Notes: generated from the sequence alone by a model not told the origin. Positions 8,773-23,325 are shown, counted from the stretch's first letter. The stretch: 64,000 nt of DNA from Oceanibium sediminis (GCF_003265325.1 NZ_QGNX01000001.1:434001-498000); one strand, 5' to 3'. A program made the numbers and translations.

Positions 8773-9405
8773 CTATTCCGCTGCGACTGGCGCGTAGTCC
8801 TGCGCCGCTTCATGGGTGATCTCGCCCACCCGCGCCTCGGCCGCGCGGCCAAGGATACCGGCGACGTCGCGCACGTTCGGGATGGCCCGAAGGGAGGGTT
8901 GCGGCACGCGGATGTGCCAGGGCCGCACGTGGGGCCAGAGCACCAGGTAGGAAATCCGCGTGTCCCCCTTCAGCGTCAGGTGGATCGAGCCCGAGCCGTT
9001 CTTCGCCTCCGCCATATCGGCAGAGGCGATCCACTTGTAGGGCAGGTTGAGGTTGACAGTCAGCGCCGCGCCGATCCGCATCACGACCCGCGCGCTGGTG
9101 ATGGTATAGACGGTGGTGCGCGCCAGCACGCGGGCCAGCAGCAGGATCACCCCCGCCGCCGCAGCGCCCGCCAGCACGTACCACAGAACCGCGCCCAGAC
9201 CGGCCATCGCACCGCCGTCCAGCCCAAGGGCCAGCCCGCGCCAGGTGGCGAGGATACCGAAATAGATCAGCACCCCGCGCAAGCCCATCGACGCGACCGC
9301 AAGGTCCAGCGTGCCGGGCCGCCCCTGCCAGAGGATCCGCTCATCCTCGGGCAGTTTCTTTTCCAGTCCGTGGATCGGCTCCACCGCGAAATCGTCATGT
9401 GCCAT
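8773..9405 (-). CDS. puhB: Reaction-centre assembly factor PuhB
   Basis: A 210-aa membrane protein starting MAHDDFAVEPIHGLEKKLPE. It has an ILWQGRP motif typical of PH-like membrane proteins, about three transmembrane helices (residues 40-110) and a C-terminal PH-like segment (TVYTITSARVVMRIGAAL). In R. capsulatus PuhB is a dimeric reaction-centre assembly factor. It lies 36 bp after puhA. Confidence 0.93.
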   Translation of the reverse strand: MAHDDFAVEPIHGLEKKLPEDERILWQGRPGTLDLAVASMGLRGVLIYFGILATWRGLALGLDGGAMAGLGAVLWYVLAGAAAAGVILLLARVLARTTVYTITSARVVMRIGAALTVNLNLPYKWIASADMAEAKNGSGSIHLTLKGDTRISYLVLWPHVRPWHIRVPQPSLRAIPNVRDVAGILGRAAEARVGEITHEAAQDYAPVAAE

Positions 9406-9441
9406 CGGTCTCTCTCTCTTTCCCCGAAGGCGTTCAGCCGG

Positions 9442-10182
9442 TCAGCCCGCGTAAAGCTGGCCCCCGGCGTAGAACGCCATGATCTTTTCTTCCTCAAGCA
9501 GGGTGATCTCGCCCGCCGACTTGGTTGTCGGCACGCGGGCGAAGAACGGCGCGGTCAGGTTGCGCACCTTCACGCCGGACTTGGTGATGCGCGACATGGT
9601 GATCGGGATCAGGCGGCTGCCGCCCCCGTCCGCCAGGTCCATCTGAAGGTAGCGCACCATCAGTTCGGGCTTGTCGATCCACATGTCCGTCACCGTGCCG
9701 ACCGTGTCGCCGTTGCGATCCAGTACCGGCATGCCGCGGGGATCGCGCCCCGCCGAATGGCTGTACTCGGCCGCGCTGGCCATCGGCACGATCTTGGCGT
9801 GGCCGTGGCCGTCAAGTTCCGGCCAATCCTGGCGTTCCGCCCAGGAGGCGGGTCCTACGCCATCGGCCATCGGGTCGCCCGTCGGCTCCAGCGGATACCC
9901 TTCGGACACCATGGATTTCTCCAGCGCGATCTCGCGCTTTTCGATCCGGTCATCGGGCACCGTCACGTCGCCGCGGCCATGGGGCAGGTGAAAGGTCTTC
10001 TTCTTGTCGGGCACCGGGAACAGGCCCTGGTTCGGGGCGGGGGTGCCATCCTCGTTTTCCAGCGGGTAGCCCTCGCGCATGTTTTCCCGCTGAAGATAGA
10101 CGATCAGCCCGGCGAAGAAGGCCCAGAACAGGTACAACGCCAGTTGGGCAAGGTCGAAGTTGCCGAAGAATGGTTCGCTCAT
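9442..10182 (-). CDS. puhA: Photosynthetic reaction centre H subunit
   Basis: A 246-aa H subunit with one N-terminal transmembrane helix (DLAQLALYLFWAFFAGLIVY) followed by YLQRENMREGYPLE and a large cytoplasmic PRC-barrel domain (GDTVGTVTDMWIDKPE, IPITMSRI). It stabilises the LM core and controls proton transfer to QB. Length and motifs are normal for Rhodobacteraceae. It starts 21 bp after lhaA with its own AGGAGG-type site, consistent with additional, higher expression. Confidence 0.97.
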   Translation of the reverse strand: MSEPFFGNFDLAQLALYLFWAFFAGLIVYLQRENMREGYPLENEDGTPAPNQGLFPVPDKKKTFHLPHGRGDVTVPDDRIEKREIALEKSMVSEGYPLEPTGDPMADGVGPASWAERQDWPELDGHGHAKIVPMASAAEYSHSAGRDPRGMPVLDRNGDTVGTVTDMWIDKPELMVRYLQMDLADGGGSRLIPITMSRITKSGVKVRNLTAPFFARVPTTKSAGEITLLEEEKIMAFYAGGQLYAG

Positions 10183-10203
10183 GATGAGGTCCTCCTTTGC
10201 GGA

Positions 10204-11640
10204 TCAGGACGGGAATTCCGCGAGCCCGAGCTTGGCCCCCTGCGGATTCGGTTTCGGCACGCGCCCGGTGCGGACAAGCGGCCCAATTGCGATGAGAGTT
10301 GCGAAAAGCAGGCCGATCTCGATGTGATAGACCATGGTGTATCCGATATGCGGCGCGCTCAGCCCCGGCCCCAGCGCGCCGGTGGCGGCGTAAGCGCCCA
10401 CCGCGTCGCGGATCACGCCGCCCAGCGCGATGCCAACGCCCGCCGCCGTGGCCTGCGCTGCGCCCCAGGCGCCCAGCGCCAGCCCCGCACCCGCGGTGCC
10501 GAACTTGGGCATCGCCATGGCGTAGATCAGCGTCGCGACACCGAACAGCCCCGCGCCAAAGCCAATCCCCGTCGCGCCCGCGAAGTACAGCACCGGGGCC
10601 TGCATCGGGGCCGAGAAAACCACCGAGGAGAAAGCGACAATCCCCACCATCGCCCCCGTTGCCGCCAGACGTGCGGGGTCTTTCCCCGCGCTCAGCCAGC
10701 GCCCGGACATCATGAACCCCGCCAGCGCGCCCAGCGCCCAAAGCGCGGTCAGCAACGTGGTGGCGGACACGCTCAGGCCCAGGATCTCGCCGCCGTAGGG
10801 CTCCAGCAGCACGTCCTGCATGGAAAATGCGCAGGTGCCCAGGGCGACGACCAGCAACAGCCGCCCCGCCTGCCCGCCCGCCATCAGATCGCCCCAGGCG
10901 TCCCGGAAGGCGGGGCGCCCCTCGGCGCGTTCGGCCCGGCTCATCGGGGCCATCTTTTCCTGCTTCCACAGCGCCACCAGGTTCAGCACCAGCGTCACCA
11001 CGGCCGAGCCCTGGATCACCTGGATCAGCCGCAACTTGGAAAAGTCCGCCAGCAGCAGCCCGAACAGGATCGCGGAAACCGCCATCCCCGCCAGGAACAT
11101 CACGTACAGCAGCGCCACGACGCGCGGCCGGGTTTCGTCCGTCGCCTGGTCGCTGGCCAGCGCCAGCCCGGCGGTCTGCGTCATGTGCAGTCCAAGGCCC
11201 GTCATCAGGAAGGCAATTGCGGCGATCACCTCTCCCGCCCAGCCGGGGCCATGGGTCTGGTCCCCCGACAGCAGGATCAGCGCGAACGGCATGATCGCCA
11301 GCCCCCCGAACTGGTAGAGCGAGCCGAACCACAGGTAGGGCACCCGCTTCCACCCGATCGCCGATTTGTGCGTGTCCGAGCGGAAGCCCAGCAGCGCGCG
11401 GAACGGCGCGACAAGGACGGGAAGCGCGATCATGATCGCCACCAGCATCGCCGGAACGCTGAGTTCCACGATCATCACCCGGTTCAGCGTGCCCAGCAGC
11501 AGCACCGTCGCCATCCCCACCGAGACCTGAAACAGGCTGAGGCGCAGCAGGCGCTTCATCGGCAGCCCCTCGCTGGCGGCATCCGCGAAGGGCAGCATCT
11601 CCAGCGTGAACCTGGTCAGGGGGTGGCGTTCCTTGCTCAT
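10204..11640 (-). CDS. lhaA: LH1 assembly protein LhaA (PucC/MFS family)
   Basis: A 478-aa, roughly twelve-helix membrane protein of the PucC/BCD branch of the major facilitator superfamily, with TLNRVMIVELSVPAMLVA near the N-terminus and a FRALLGFRSDTHKSAIGWKR loop. LhaA promotes LH1 assembly, possibly by delivering bacteriochlorophyll. It overlaps bchM by 4 bp (ATGA). The window has a second PucC-family protein (bch2 at 24242); neighbours bchM and puhA identify this one as LhaA. Confidence 0.93.
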   Translation of the reverse strand: MSKERHPLTRFTLEMLPFADAASEGLPMKRLLRLSLFQVSVGMATVLLLGTLNRVMIVELSVPAMLVAIMIALPVLVAPFRALLGFRSDTHKSAIGWKRVPYLWFGSLYQFGGLAIMPFALILLSGDQTHGPGWAGEVIAAIAFLMTGLGLHMTQTAGLALASDQATDETRPRVVALLYVMFLAGMAVSAILFGLLLADFSKLRLIQVIQGSAVVTLVLNLVALWKQEKMAPMSRAERAEGRPAFRDAWGDLMAGGQAGRLLLVVALGTCAFSMQDVLLEPYGGEILGLSVSATTLLTALWALGALAGFMMSGRWLSAGKDPARLAATGAMVGIVAFSSVVFSAPMQAPVLYFAGATGIGFGAGLFGVATLIYAMAMPKFGTAGAGLALGAWGAAQATAAGVGIALGGVIRDAVGAYAATGALGPGLSAPHIGYTMVYHIEIGLLFATLIAIGPLVRTGRVPKPNPQGAKLGLAEFPS

Positions 11641-12331
11641 CTCGGCACGACCTCCATCGCTCGGCTGATGTAAAAGCCCGTGCTGACCCGCGCGCCGGGG
11701 GTCAGGGCCCAGCCCGCCAGCGCCGGCTCACGGGCCATCGCCCGGCCAAGGCCGCGCGCGCTGACTGGCTGGATCGCGGGCGAACGGTCGCTTTTCGGGA
11801 ACAGCTTGCCCGCCAGGTGCATCCCCTTCAGCAGCACCGTCAGCGGCGCAACGGTGAAGACGACGCCATGGGCCGCGCGGCCCGACAGCCGCGCCAGCGC
11901 CCCGGCGATATCGGCGGCGCGGTAATGGATCAGGCTGTCCATCGCGACGACGTAGTCGAAATGCCCGAGGGCGGGGTTCAGCATGTCCCCGGCCCGGAAT
12001 TCCACGCGCGGCGCCAACGCCACGGGCACGCGGGACTCCGCCAGCGCCAGCAACTTGGGCGAGATGTCGGCCCCCAGCACATCAGCCCCGCGCGCGGCCA
12101 ACTCAAGGCTCAGCTGTCCCGCGCCGCAACCCGCATCCAGCACGCGCGCGCCGCTCAGGTCCTCGGGCAGGCGGGCCAGCAACTCGGCGCGCATCCGGTC
12201 CCGCCCCGCGCGCACCGTGGCGCGGATGCGGCTGACCGGCGCGTCGGACATCATCCGCGTCCACGCCTCGTTCGCGGTGCCGTCGAAATAGGCCTCCAAC
12301 TTGCCGCGCGTATGATCGTAGGTCTGGGACA

Positions 12332-12332
<1 letters not shown>
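11637..12332 (-). CDS. bchM: Mg-protoporphyrin IX methyltransferase
   Basis: A 231-aa SAM-dependent methyltransferase that converts Mg-protoporphyrin IX to its monomethyl ester, the step after BchH and before AcsF. The SAM-binding motif I is VLDAGCGAGQLSLELA, with DYVVAMDSLIHY and an LFPKSDRSPAI segment typical of BchM. The ATG at 12332 shares one base with the bchL stop (TGATG); a TTG one codon upstream is a less likely start. Confidence 0.95.
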
Positions 12333-13357
<1,025 letters not shown>

Positions 13358-16300
13358 TCATTCGGCGGCCATGTCCGGCAGGGGCACACCCTCCAGCCGG
13401 TCTTCCAGTTCCTCCGCACCGCGGCGCAGCGCTTCCAGCGTCGCGTCGTCGGGCGCCCAGTAGGCGCGCTCGTGCGCTTCCAGCAGACGGTTCGCCATCC
13501 GGGTGGAGGCAGCGGGGTTAAGCTCCGCCAGGCGGCGGCGCATGGCCTCGTCCAGAACGAAGGTCTCGGTGATGCGCTGGTAGACCCAGGACTCCACCTG
13601 CCCGGTGGTGGCGGACCAGCCCATGGTGTTGGTCACATGCGCCTCGATCGCGCGCACGCCCTCGTGGCCATGCTGCAGCAGCGGCTCGAAGAAGCGCGGG
13701 TTGAGCGCGCGGGTGCGGGTTTCCAGCGCGACCTGTTCGGTCAGGGTGCGAACCTTGCCGTCGCCCCGCGTCTGGTCCCCGATATAGACCGAGGGCGCTG
13801 CGCCCTTCGCGCGTTTCACCGCGCGGCCCACGCCGCCCAGCGTGTCGAAGTAGTGATCCACCGTAGTCACGCCCAGCTCGACGCTTTCCAGGTTCTGGTA
13901 GGCCAGGTCCACGTCCCCCAGCGCCGCCTTCAGCAGCGCGGCCTGCGGCGCGGGCTTGCCGCTCCGGCCATAGGCGAAGCCCTTGCGCGCCTCGTAGGCG
14001 TCGGCCAGCTCGTCCTCCTCGGTCCACGCGCCGCTGTCGATCAGCTGGTTGACGTTCGCACCATACGCCCCTTCGGCGTTGGAAAAGACGCGCAGCGCGG
14101 CGGTTTCGATATCGACGCCCATCTTCTCGGCATAGGCCAGCGCATGGGCGCGCACGAAGTTCTGGCCCAGCGGCTCCTCGGCGGTGGCGGCCAGGTAGGC
14201 GGCCTCCGCCAGCAGGCGGGTCTGCAGGGGCAGCAAATCGCGGAAGATGCCCGACAGCGTCATCACCACGTCGATGCGCGGGCGGCCCAGCACCTCCAGC
14301 GGCAGCAATTCCGCCCCGGCAAGGCGGCCGAAGCTGTCGAACCGCGGCACCGCGCCGAGCAGCGCCAGCGCCTGACCGATCGGCCCTCCGTCCGACTTGA
14401 TGTTGTCCGAGCCCCAGAGGACCATCGCAACCGTGCGCGGCAGCGCGCCCGCGTCCGCTTGGTGCCGCTCCAACAGCTTCGCGGCCTGGCGCGCACCGTC
14501 CTGCACGGCAAAGGCGGTGGGCATGCGGAACGGATCGAAGGCATGCATGTTGCGCCCCGTCGGCAGGATGTCGGGGCTGCGCAGCAGGTCGCCGCCGGGC
14601 ACGGGGCGGATGAAGCGCCCCGAAAGCGCGCGCAGCAGCGCGGGCGTTTCGTGATCCACCGCCAGCAGGCGCGCGGTGCGCTGCAGCGCGGCGTCGGTGA
14701 TACCCTCCATCCCGGCCATGGCGCTGAGTTGCGCGGTCATCGCCTCGGGCTGCATCGGCGCGCCGACGACGTGGAAGCCGTTCGGGATCAGCGCCTCTTC
14801 GGATTCCAGGATCTTCTTCCACAGCTGGCCGATCTCCGCCTCCGGGTCGCGCCAGCCGGGGCCATTCGGGGCCAGGTCCACCGCCTGTGCCTGGGCGTGG
14901 ATCAACTCGGCCAGCTCGGCCCGCTCCGCCGCGCCGGGGATGCCGGCGCGCCAGCGCTCCAGGCTCGCCTTCAGCTCGACCAGCCCCTTGTAGAGCCCGG
15001 CCTGCCCAAGGGGCGGCGTCAGGTGGCTGACCACCACCGCGCCAGAGCGGCGCTTGGCCAGTGACGCTTCCGAGGGGTTGTTCGCGGCGTAAAGATAGAC
15101 GTTCGGCATGTCCCCGATCAGCCGGTCGGGCCAGCAGGCATTGCCCGCGCCGACCTGCTTGCCGGGCATGAATTCCAGCGCGCCGTGCATCCCGAAATGC
15201 AGCGCGACATCGGCGCCAAAGTCCTCTCGCAGGTAGCGATAGAAGGCGGAAAACGCGTGCGTCGGCGCGAAACCCTTCTCGAACAGCAGGCGCATCGGGT
15301 CGCCCTCGTAGCCGAAGGCGGGTTGCACGCCGACCAGCACGTTGCCGAACTGCGCGCCCAGTACGAAGATGCCCGCGCCATCGCTTTGCGCGCGGCCCGG
15401 CGCGGGGCCCCACTGTGCCTCAATCTCGGCCAGGTGCGGCTCTCGCGCGACAAGGTCGTCGGCGGGAATGCGGGTGAGCACGTTCGCTTCCTGCCCGTGG
15501 GTGGTGGCGTTGCCCTTCAGCACCGCGTCGCGCAGCGCCGCGACATTGTCGGGCGGGGTCAGGTCGTAGCCCTCGTCCGCCATGGCATGGAGCGTGTTGA
15601 ACAGGCTTTCGAACACGCTGAGGTAGGCCGCCGTGCCAATCGCCCCCGCGTTCGGCGGGAAGCCGTAGAGCACCACGGCCACCTTGCGCTGCGCCACGTC
15701 GGAGCGGTGCAGGTGCACCAGCTTCGCGACCCGCGCGGCCAGCACGCCGATCCGTTCCGGGCAGGGCTGCATGGATTTGCCGCCGGGCACGCCCCGGCAC
15801 TGGTGCGCGCAACCCTGGCAGCCCCCGGCCCCCATGCGCCCGCCGAAGATGGCGGGGTTGGTCGCGCCGTCGATCTCCGGCAGGGCGACAAGCATCGTCG
15901 CCTCCACCGGGCCAAGTCCGCCGTCGCTGGCCTGCCACTGGCCCAGCGTCTGGAATTCCAACGCATGGGCGGACACGTAAGGAACGTCCAGCGCGGCCAG
16001 CGCCTCCTCTGCCGCCGTGCTGTCGTTGTAGGCGGGGCCGCCGACCAGGCTGAACCCGGTGAGCGAGAGCAACGTATCTATCCGCGCCCCACGCGGGCCG
16101 GTGAAGAACGCGTCGATCGCCGGCCGCCCGTCCAGCCCGGCGGCAAAGGCGGGCAGAACCGCAAGGCCCTGCGCCTCCAGCCCCCGGATCACCGCGTCGT
16201 AATGGGCGGTATCGCCCGCCAGCACGTAAGAGCGCATCAGCAGCAGCCCAACCGTGCCCCGCGCGCCCTTGGGGCGGGGCAGATCGGCGGGATCAGTGGT

Positions 16301-16982
16301 GATGCGCGCCGCCAACGCGGGATGGTAGAGGCCGGTTTCGGGGTATTCCACCGGGTCCGCGACGCTCAAGCCGGTGACCGCGCGCGGGCCGGTGGCGTAG
16401 CGCGACACCAGCATCGACACCAGCGCGACGATGTTCTCGTCCGAGCCGCCCAGCCAGTATTGCATGGTCAGGAAATACCCGCGCAGGTCCTGCGCCTTGC
16501 CGGGGATGAACCGCAGGATGCGCGGCAGGCGGCGCAGCATCTTCATCTGCTTCGCACCCGACGCGCCCGAGGGTTTCTTCGAGCCGCGCAGCTTCTTCAA
16601 CAGCGCCATCGCGCCGGAGGCAGGCTGACTCATGTCCAGCCCGCCCATGCGCGTCAGGCGCACGATTTCCGAACCGGCGATACAGCCGATCAGCGCGTCG
16701 CAATCCTCGCGCCGCGCTTCGAGGCTGGGCAGGATCGCGCGGATATGCTCATCGAGGAACAGCAGCGTGACAAGGATGATGTCACCGTTCGCGATCGCGT
16801 CCTTCGCCGCCTCCAGCGCATCGGGGTTCTCGCCCCATTCGGCGGCGGCATGAACGCTCAGCGACAGGCCGGGGATCTTTTGGGCCAGCGCCGCTTCGGC
16901 GCGCTCGGCGGGGCCGGCCAGATGGCTGTCCAGCGTCAGGATGACGACGTTCAGCGGGCGCACCAGCGGGGTTTTGCCGACA

Positions 16983-16993
<11 letters not shown>
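13358..16993 (-). CDS. bchH: Magnesium chelatase H subunit
   Basis: The largest gene here (1211 aa) encodes the porphyrin-binding subunit of Mg-chelatase, which with BchI and BchD inserts Mg2+ into protoporphyrin IX. The N-terminus reads [20 protein letters not shown]; the CobN/BchH body includes [19 protein letters not shown] and [20 protein letters not shown]. The start at 16993 overlaps the bchB end by 11 bp; the frame is open to 17302 but only inside bchB. BchI and BchD, required for activity, are not in the window. Confidence 0.97.
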
Positions 16994-20280
<3,287 letters not shown>

Positions 20281-20350
20281 TGTTTTATCTACCTTTTACG
20301 GCTTAAATTCGCCGCTCCCTCGCCAAAATTCAGTCCCGGTTGGTACAGAC

Positions 20351-20378
20351 AGGGTAAGCGAGGCACCCCGATTGTCAA
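20351..20378 (-). promoter_or_regulatory. Candidate sigma-70 promoter of bchF
   Basis: On the minus strand TTGACA (20378-20373) is followed after 16 bp by TACCCT (20356-20351). The -35 element lies inside the PpsR palindrome, so repressor binding would block RNA polymerase directly, the arrangement known from PpsR/CrtJ-controlled bch promoters. Confidence 0.5.
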
Positions 20379-20390
20379 CTTAAACTTACA
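20373..20390. promoter_or_regulatory. PpsR/CrtJ operator upstream of bchF
   Basis: TGTCAACTTAAACTTACA fits the PpsR consensus TGT-N12-ACA exactly. It overlaps the candidate bchF -35 element. Confidence 0.75.
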
Positions 20391-20501
20391 TCTAGAAAAT
20401 CTGACAGCTTTCCTGTTGATATTTATTTGATCGCCCCGATTCGCGATGCCATTTCAGCGCGATAAACCCCCGGAACCCCCGTTCTGGGTGGGGTTTCGGG
20501 G

Positions 20502-20519
20502 TGTCATATCAATTTGACA
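20502..20519. promoter_or_regulatory. PpsR/CrtJ operator upstream of ppaA
   Basis: TGTCATATCAATTTGACA fits TGT-N12-ACA with extended TGTCA/TGACA arms, making it one of the most symmetric sites in the window. It lies about 100 bp before ppaA and may pair with the distant bchF-proximal site. Confidence 0.75.
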
Positions 20520-20620
20520 TCGCGCCCCTATCTGTGGTCTGCTGATCCCAGTGTCAGGACGGCCCGGATTTCCCGCGCCACCTGTGGGCCGGACAAGGGC
20601 CCAAACGCGAGGAGCGGAAC

Positions 20621-21412
20621 ATGTCGTTGCTGGAGCTGATCGCCCGCCGGTCAGGCTCAGACCCTTCAGGCTTTTCTTTGCCGGATGTGCTGGCAGAGCA
20701 GGCGCTGTCGCGGCTGCAGGGGCCCGACGTTTCCACCCCTTGCCGCGAGTCCGAACAGATCAACCGCATCGCCGCCGTGCAACTGGCCAACGAATTGCTC
20801 GGCGAAACATCGCAGAACGCGGTGCGCTATGCCGGGCAACTGGTCGAACACGGAATCGGGGAACGCCGCCTTCTGGGCAGCGTCGTCGCCGGCGCCGCGG
20901 ATGTGCTGGGCGTCGCCTGGGAAGAGGACCGGCTGAATTTCGCGCAGGTGACCGAGGCGATGGGCCACCTGATGGACGTGGCCCGCGTGGTGATGGGCCC
21001 GCCGCCCCGCGGCATCCTGTCCCGCCCGAACGCGTTGCGCGTGCTGCTGGTGCGCACCCCGGGCGAGGATCACGTCCTCGGCCTGCGGCTCGTCGCGCAG
21101 GAGATGCGCCGCCACGGCTGGCTGGTGCGGCTGGACCTTTCCGGCGAGCCGGCCGCGATGGCGGCGGCCTGCACGCAACAAAGGTTTGATATCATAGGCT
21201 TCACCATTGCCGGGGCGCGCAGGATTCCCGCGCTGAGCCGCTCCATCGGGGCGGCGCGCAAGATGCTTCCGGACGCCCGTGTCGTGATCGGCGGCTGGCT
21301 TGTCCAGGACGACCCGGACCTGGGCGCGCGGCTGGGCGCGGACCTGGCCCTGGAACGAAACAAACTCCCCGTGGAAACGCTGGCGCATCATTTTCAGCTT
21401 GAGGCTCAGTGA
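20621..21412 (+). CDS. ppaA: Cobalamin-binding photosynthesis regulator PpaA/AerR
   Basis: A 263-aa protein with a helical N-terminal half (residues 60-115, including VVAGAADVLGVAWEEDRLNF) and a C-terminal B12-binding Rossmann-like domain. The signature is EDHVLGLRLVAQEMRRHGW, whose histidine corresponds to the cobalamin ligand region of AerR. PpaA/AerR proteins bind B12 and antagonise PpsR/CrtJ, linking light or corrinoid state to photosynthesis genes. It is directly upstream of ppsR, as in Rhodobacter, and has a PpsR site in front, so feedback is likely. Confidence 0.93.
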   Translation: MSLLELIARRSGSDPSGFSLPDVLAEQALSRLQGPDVSTPCRESEQINRIAAVQLANELLGETSQNAVRYAGQLVEHGIGERRLLGSVVAGAADVLGVAWEEDRLNFAQVTEAMGHLMDVARVVMGPPPRGILSRPNALRVLLVRTPGEDHVLGLRLVAQEMRRHGWLVRLDLSGEPAAMAAACTQQRFDIIGFTIAGARRIPALSRSIGAARKMLPDARVVIGGWLVQDDPDLGARLGADLALERNKLPVETLAHHFQLEAQ

Positions 21413-21471
21413 CGAATGCTGAACACAGCGCATACACGAAATACTAACCTCAACAACGCTAGGCATAACGC

Positions 21472-22887
21472 GTGAACAAGTCAGGCTTCTTCAAACCCCA
21501 CAAGGACGGCTTTGCCGCCATCGCCCCGGAGCTTATCCGTGCAATGGTGGCCAATTCCTCGGATTTCGCGGTTGTCCTTTCGCCGGATCTTCGGGTGATC
21601 GGCCTGCACCGCGGGGTGGACACGCTTGACTCCGACGACCTCGACCAGCTGGTGGGGATGCCGTTCCAGGACTCGCTGACCGTCGAAAGCCACGGCAAGT
21701 TCGCCGCCATGGTGGAGGGCGCGCGCCGGGGCGACGCGCCGCGCTGGCGCCAGCTGAACCATGAGGCGGACCGCATCGGCGACCTGCCCGTCAGCTATGC
21801 CGCGATCGCGGACGAGGAAGGCCAGATCATCCTGCTCGGCCGCGACAAGCGTGAGCTTTCGGCCCTGCAACAGCGCCTGATCCAGGCGCAGATGACGATC
21901 GAGCAGGATTACGAGCGTATCCGCCAGGCCGAAAGCCGCTACCGCGTGCTGTTCGAGACGGGGACCGACGCGCTGATGATCCTGTCCGCGGAAACCTCGA
22001 AGATCCTCGATGCGAACTCCGCCGCCACGCACCTGCTGGACCGGGAAGCGTCTGACCTGACGAACCGCAGCTTCACCGGGCTTGTGGAGCCGCGCTCTGT
22101 CGCGGGCCTGAAGGACGCGCTCGACACGATCCGCACGAAGGGCGGGGAAACCTCGGCCAGCGTGCATCTGAAACCCGACGGGCGACTCGTCTGGATCGAC
22201 GTGCTGCTGTTCCGCTCCGTCTCGGACACGCTTTTGCTGTGCCGCCTGCGCTCGCAGGACAGCGGGTCCGAGGAAGGCCACCCGATCGGCGATGCGCTGA
22301 TGGATCTTTACCAGCGCGCCGGGGATGCGATCGTGTTCACCGACAAGTCGGGCACGATCCTGCGCTCGAACGCGGCGTTCCAGGCGCTGACCAGCATCGC
22401 GGTCGCCGAGCAGCTGCGCGACCAGAGCCTTGCGGACTTCCTTGGCCGTCCGTCTGTAGACCTGGACGTCATGACCGCGAACGCGGAACGCACGGGCCGG
22501 CTGTCGATCTATGCCACCTCGGTGCGCAGCCAGTTCGGCCAGCAGGTGCCGGTGGAAATCTCCACCACCTACCTGCCCGACCAGCGCCCGCCGGGCTTCG
22601 GCTTCGTGATCCGCGACGTCACCCGGCTGGAAGCCTCGCGCCAGTCCGGCTCTGCCATGACGACGGAGGCGGTGGAACACGTGATCGACCTGGTCGGCTC
22701 CACCCCGCTGAAGGAACTGGTACGCTCCACCACGGACGTGGTGGAAAAGCTGTGCATCGAAACCGCGCTGCGCCTGACCAACAACAACCGCGCCGCGGCG
22801 GCGGAAATGCTGGGCCTGTCGCGCCAGTCGCTTTACGTGAAGCTGCGCCGCTTCGGCCTGATCGACAGCGACGTCGACGCGTCCTGA
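21472..22887 (+). CDS. ppsR: Redox-responsive repressor of photosynthesis genes PpsR/CrtJ
   Basis: A 471-aa repressor with N-terminal and two further PAS domains (roughly 25-125, 150-255, 275-385), a Q-linker helix, and a C-terminal Fis-type helix-turn-helix (NNRAAAAEMLGLSRQSLYVK). The only two cysteines are Cys257 and Cys428. They align in position with the redox-active pair of R. sphaeroides PpsR (Cys251 and Cys424), the second just before the HTH. PpsR binds TGT-N12-ACA sites, of which this window has at least six. The start is GTG at 21472, 59 bp after ppaA. Confidence 0.95.
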   Translation: MNKSGFFKPHKDGFAAIAPELIRAMVANSSDFAVVLSPDLRVIGLHRGVDTLDSDDLDQLVGMPFQDSLTVESHGKFAAMVEGARRGDAPRWRQLNHEADRIGDLPVSYAAIADEEGQIILLGRDKRELSALQQRLIQAQMTIEQDYERIRQAESRYRVLFETGTDALMILSAETSKILDANSAATHLLDREASDLTNRSFTGLVEPRSVAGLKDALDTIRTKGGETSASVHLKPDGRLVWIDVLLFRSVSDTLLLCRLRSQDSGSEEGHPIGDALMDLYQRAGDAIVFTDKSGTILRSNAAFQALTSIAVAEQLRDQSLADFLGRPSVDLDVMTANAERTGRLSIYATSVRSQFGQQVPVEISTTYLPDQRPPGFGFVIRDVTRLEASRQSGSAMTTEAVEHVIDLVGSTPLKELVRSTTDVVEKLCIETALRLTNNNRAAAAEMLGLSRQSLYVKLRRFGLIDSDVDAS

Positions 22888-22992
22888 CCCTCCGAATAGT
22901 TTGGTTTATTGACGGCAGGTGAAACTTTCTGCCGCCGGTCCCCGTGTCTTTACTCAGGGCCGCATGTCGCGGCCCCGATGAAAGGATGCAAA

Positions 22993-23205
22993 ATGACACG
23001 CACAACACGTATCACTGCCGCAGTACTTGCCCTGACCATCGCCGCCAGCGGCGCGCTCGCCAAGGGCCACGACCAGGGTCGTTCCGAACAGCCCGGCACC
23101 GACGTTTTCCTTGAGACCGTTGCCCCGGCCAAGACGCTGGGCGCCGGGCGCGGCAATTCCGCGAACACCCCCGCGGCCGACAACCGGCAGGCTGGCGACA
23201 AGTAA
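22993..23205 (+). CDS. Small secreted protein of unknown function
   Basis: A 70-codon gene between ppsR and bchG. It has an AAAGGA ribosome site at 22981-22986 and a convincing signal peptide (MTRTTRITAAVLALTIAASGALA). The mature part, about 47 residues, is polar, Gly/Asn-rich and probably disordered, and starts with KGHDQGRSEQPG. No cysteines or known motif are seen. An alternative ATG at 22978 would lengthen it by five residues. I do not recognise the family; its position between two photosynthesis genes is the only hint. Confidence 0.6.
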   Translation: MTRTTRITAAVLALTIAASGALAKGHDQGRSEQPGTDVFLETVAPAKTLGAGRGNSANTPAADNRQAGDK

Positions 23206-23325
23206 GACCCCGAAGCGGTCTGGCGCTCCCCCTTCCTCCGGGATTGCCAGCACCGCGGGGAACGCCCCCACCGCCGCCCGGCGAACCGGCGCAGGGGGCG
23301 GCTTTCCCCTTCCCAAAGCCCGAAG

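Larger units (their letters stand above)
20281..20620. promoter_or_regulatory. Divergent bchF / ppaA control region
   Basis: This 340-bp stretch has no credible gene. It is AT-richer than its surroundings and holds two PpsR-type palindromes about 111 bp apart (20373 and 20502). It also contains a bchF promoter candidate and the ppaA ribosome site GGAG just before 20621. It is the main switch region for the left superoperon and the regulator pair. Confidence 0.75.

Noticed and set aside
8110-11673. A 1187-codon open frame on the plus strand opposite puhC, puhB, puhA and lhaA
   Set aside because: It is antisense to four unmistakable genes. Its Arg/His/Gly-rich composition is the usual mirror of high-GC codon bias, and there is no ribosome site or domain.
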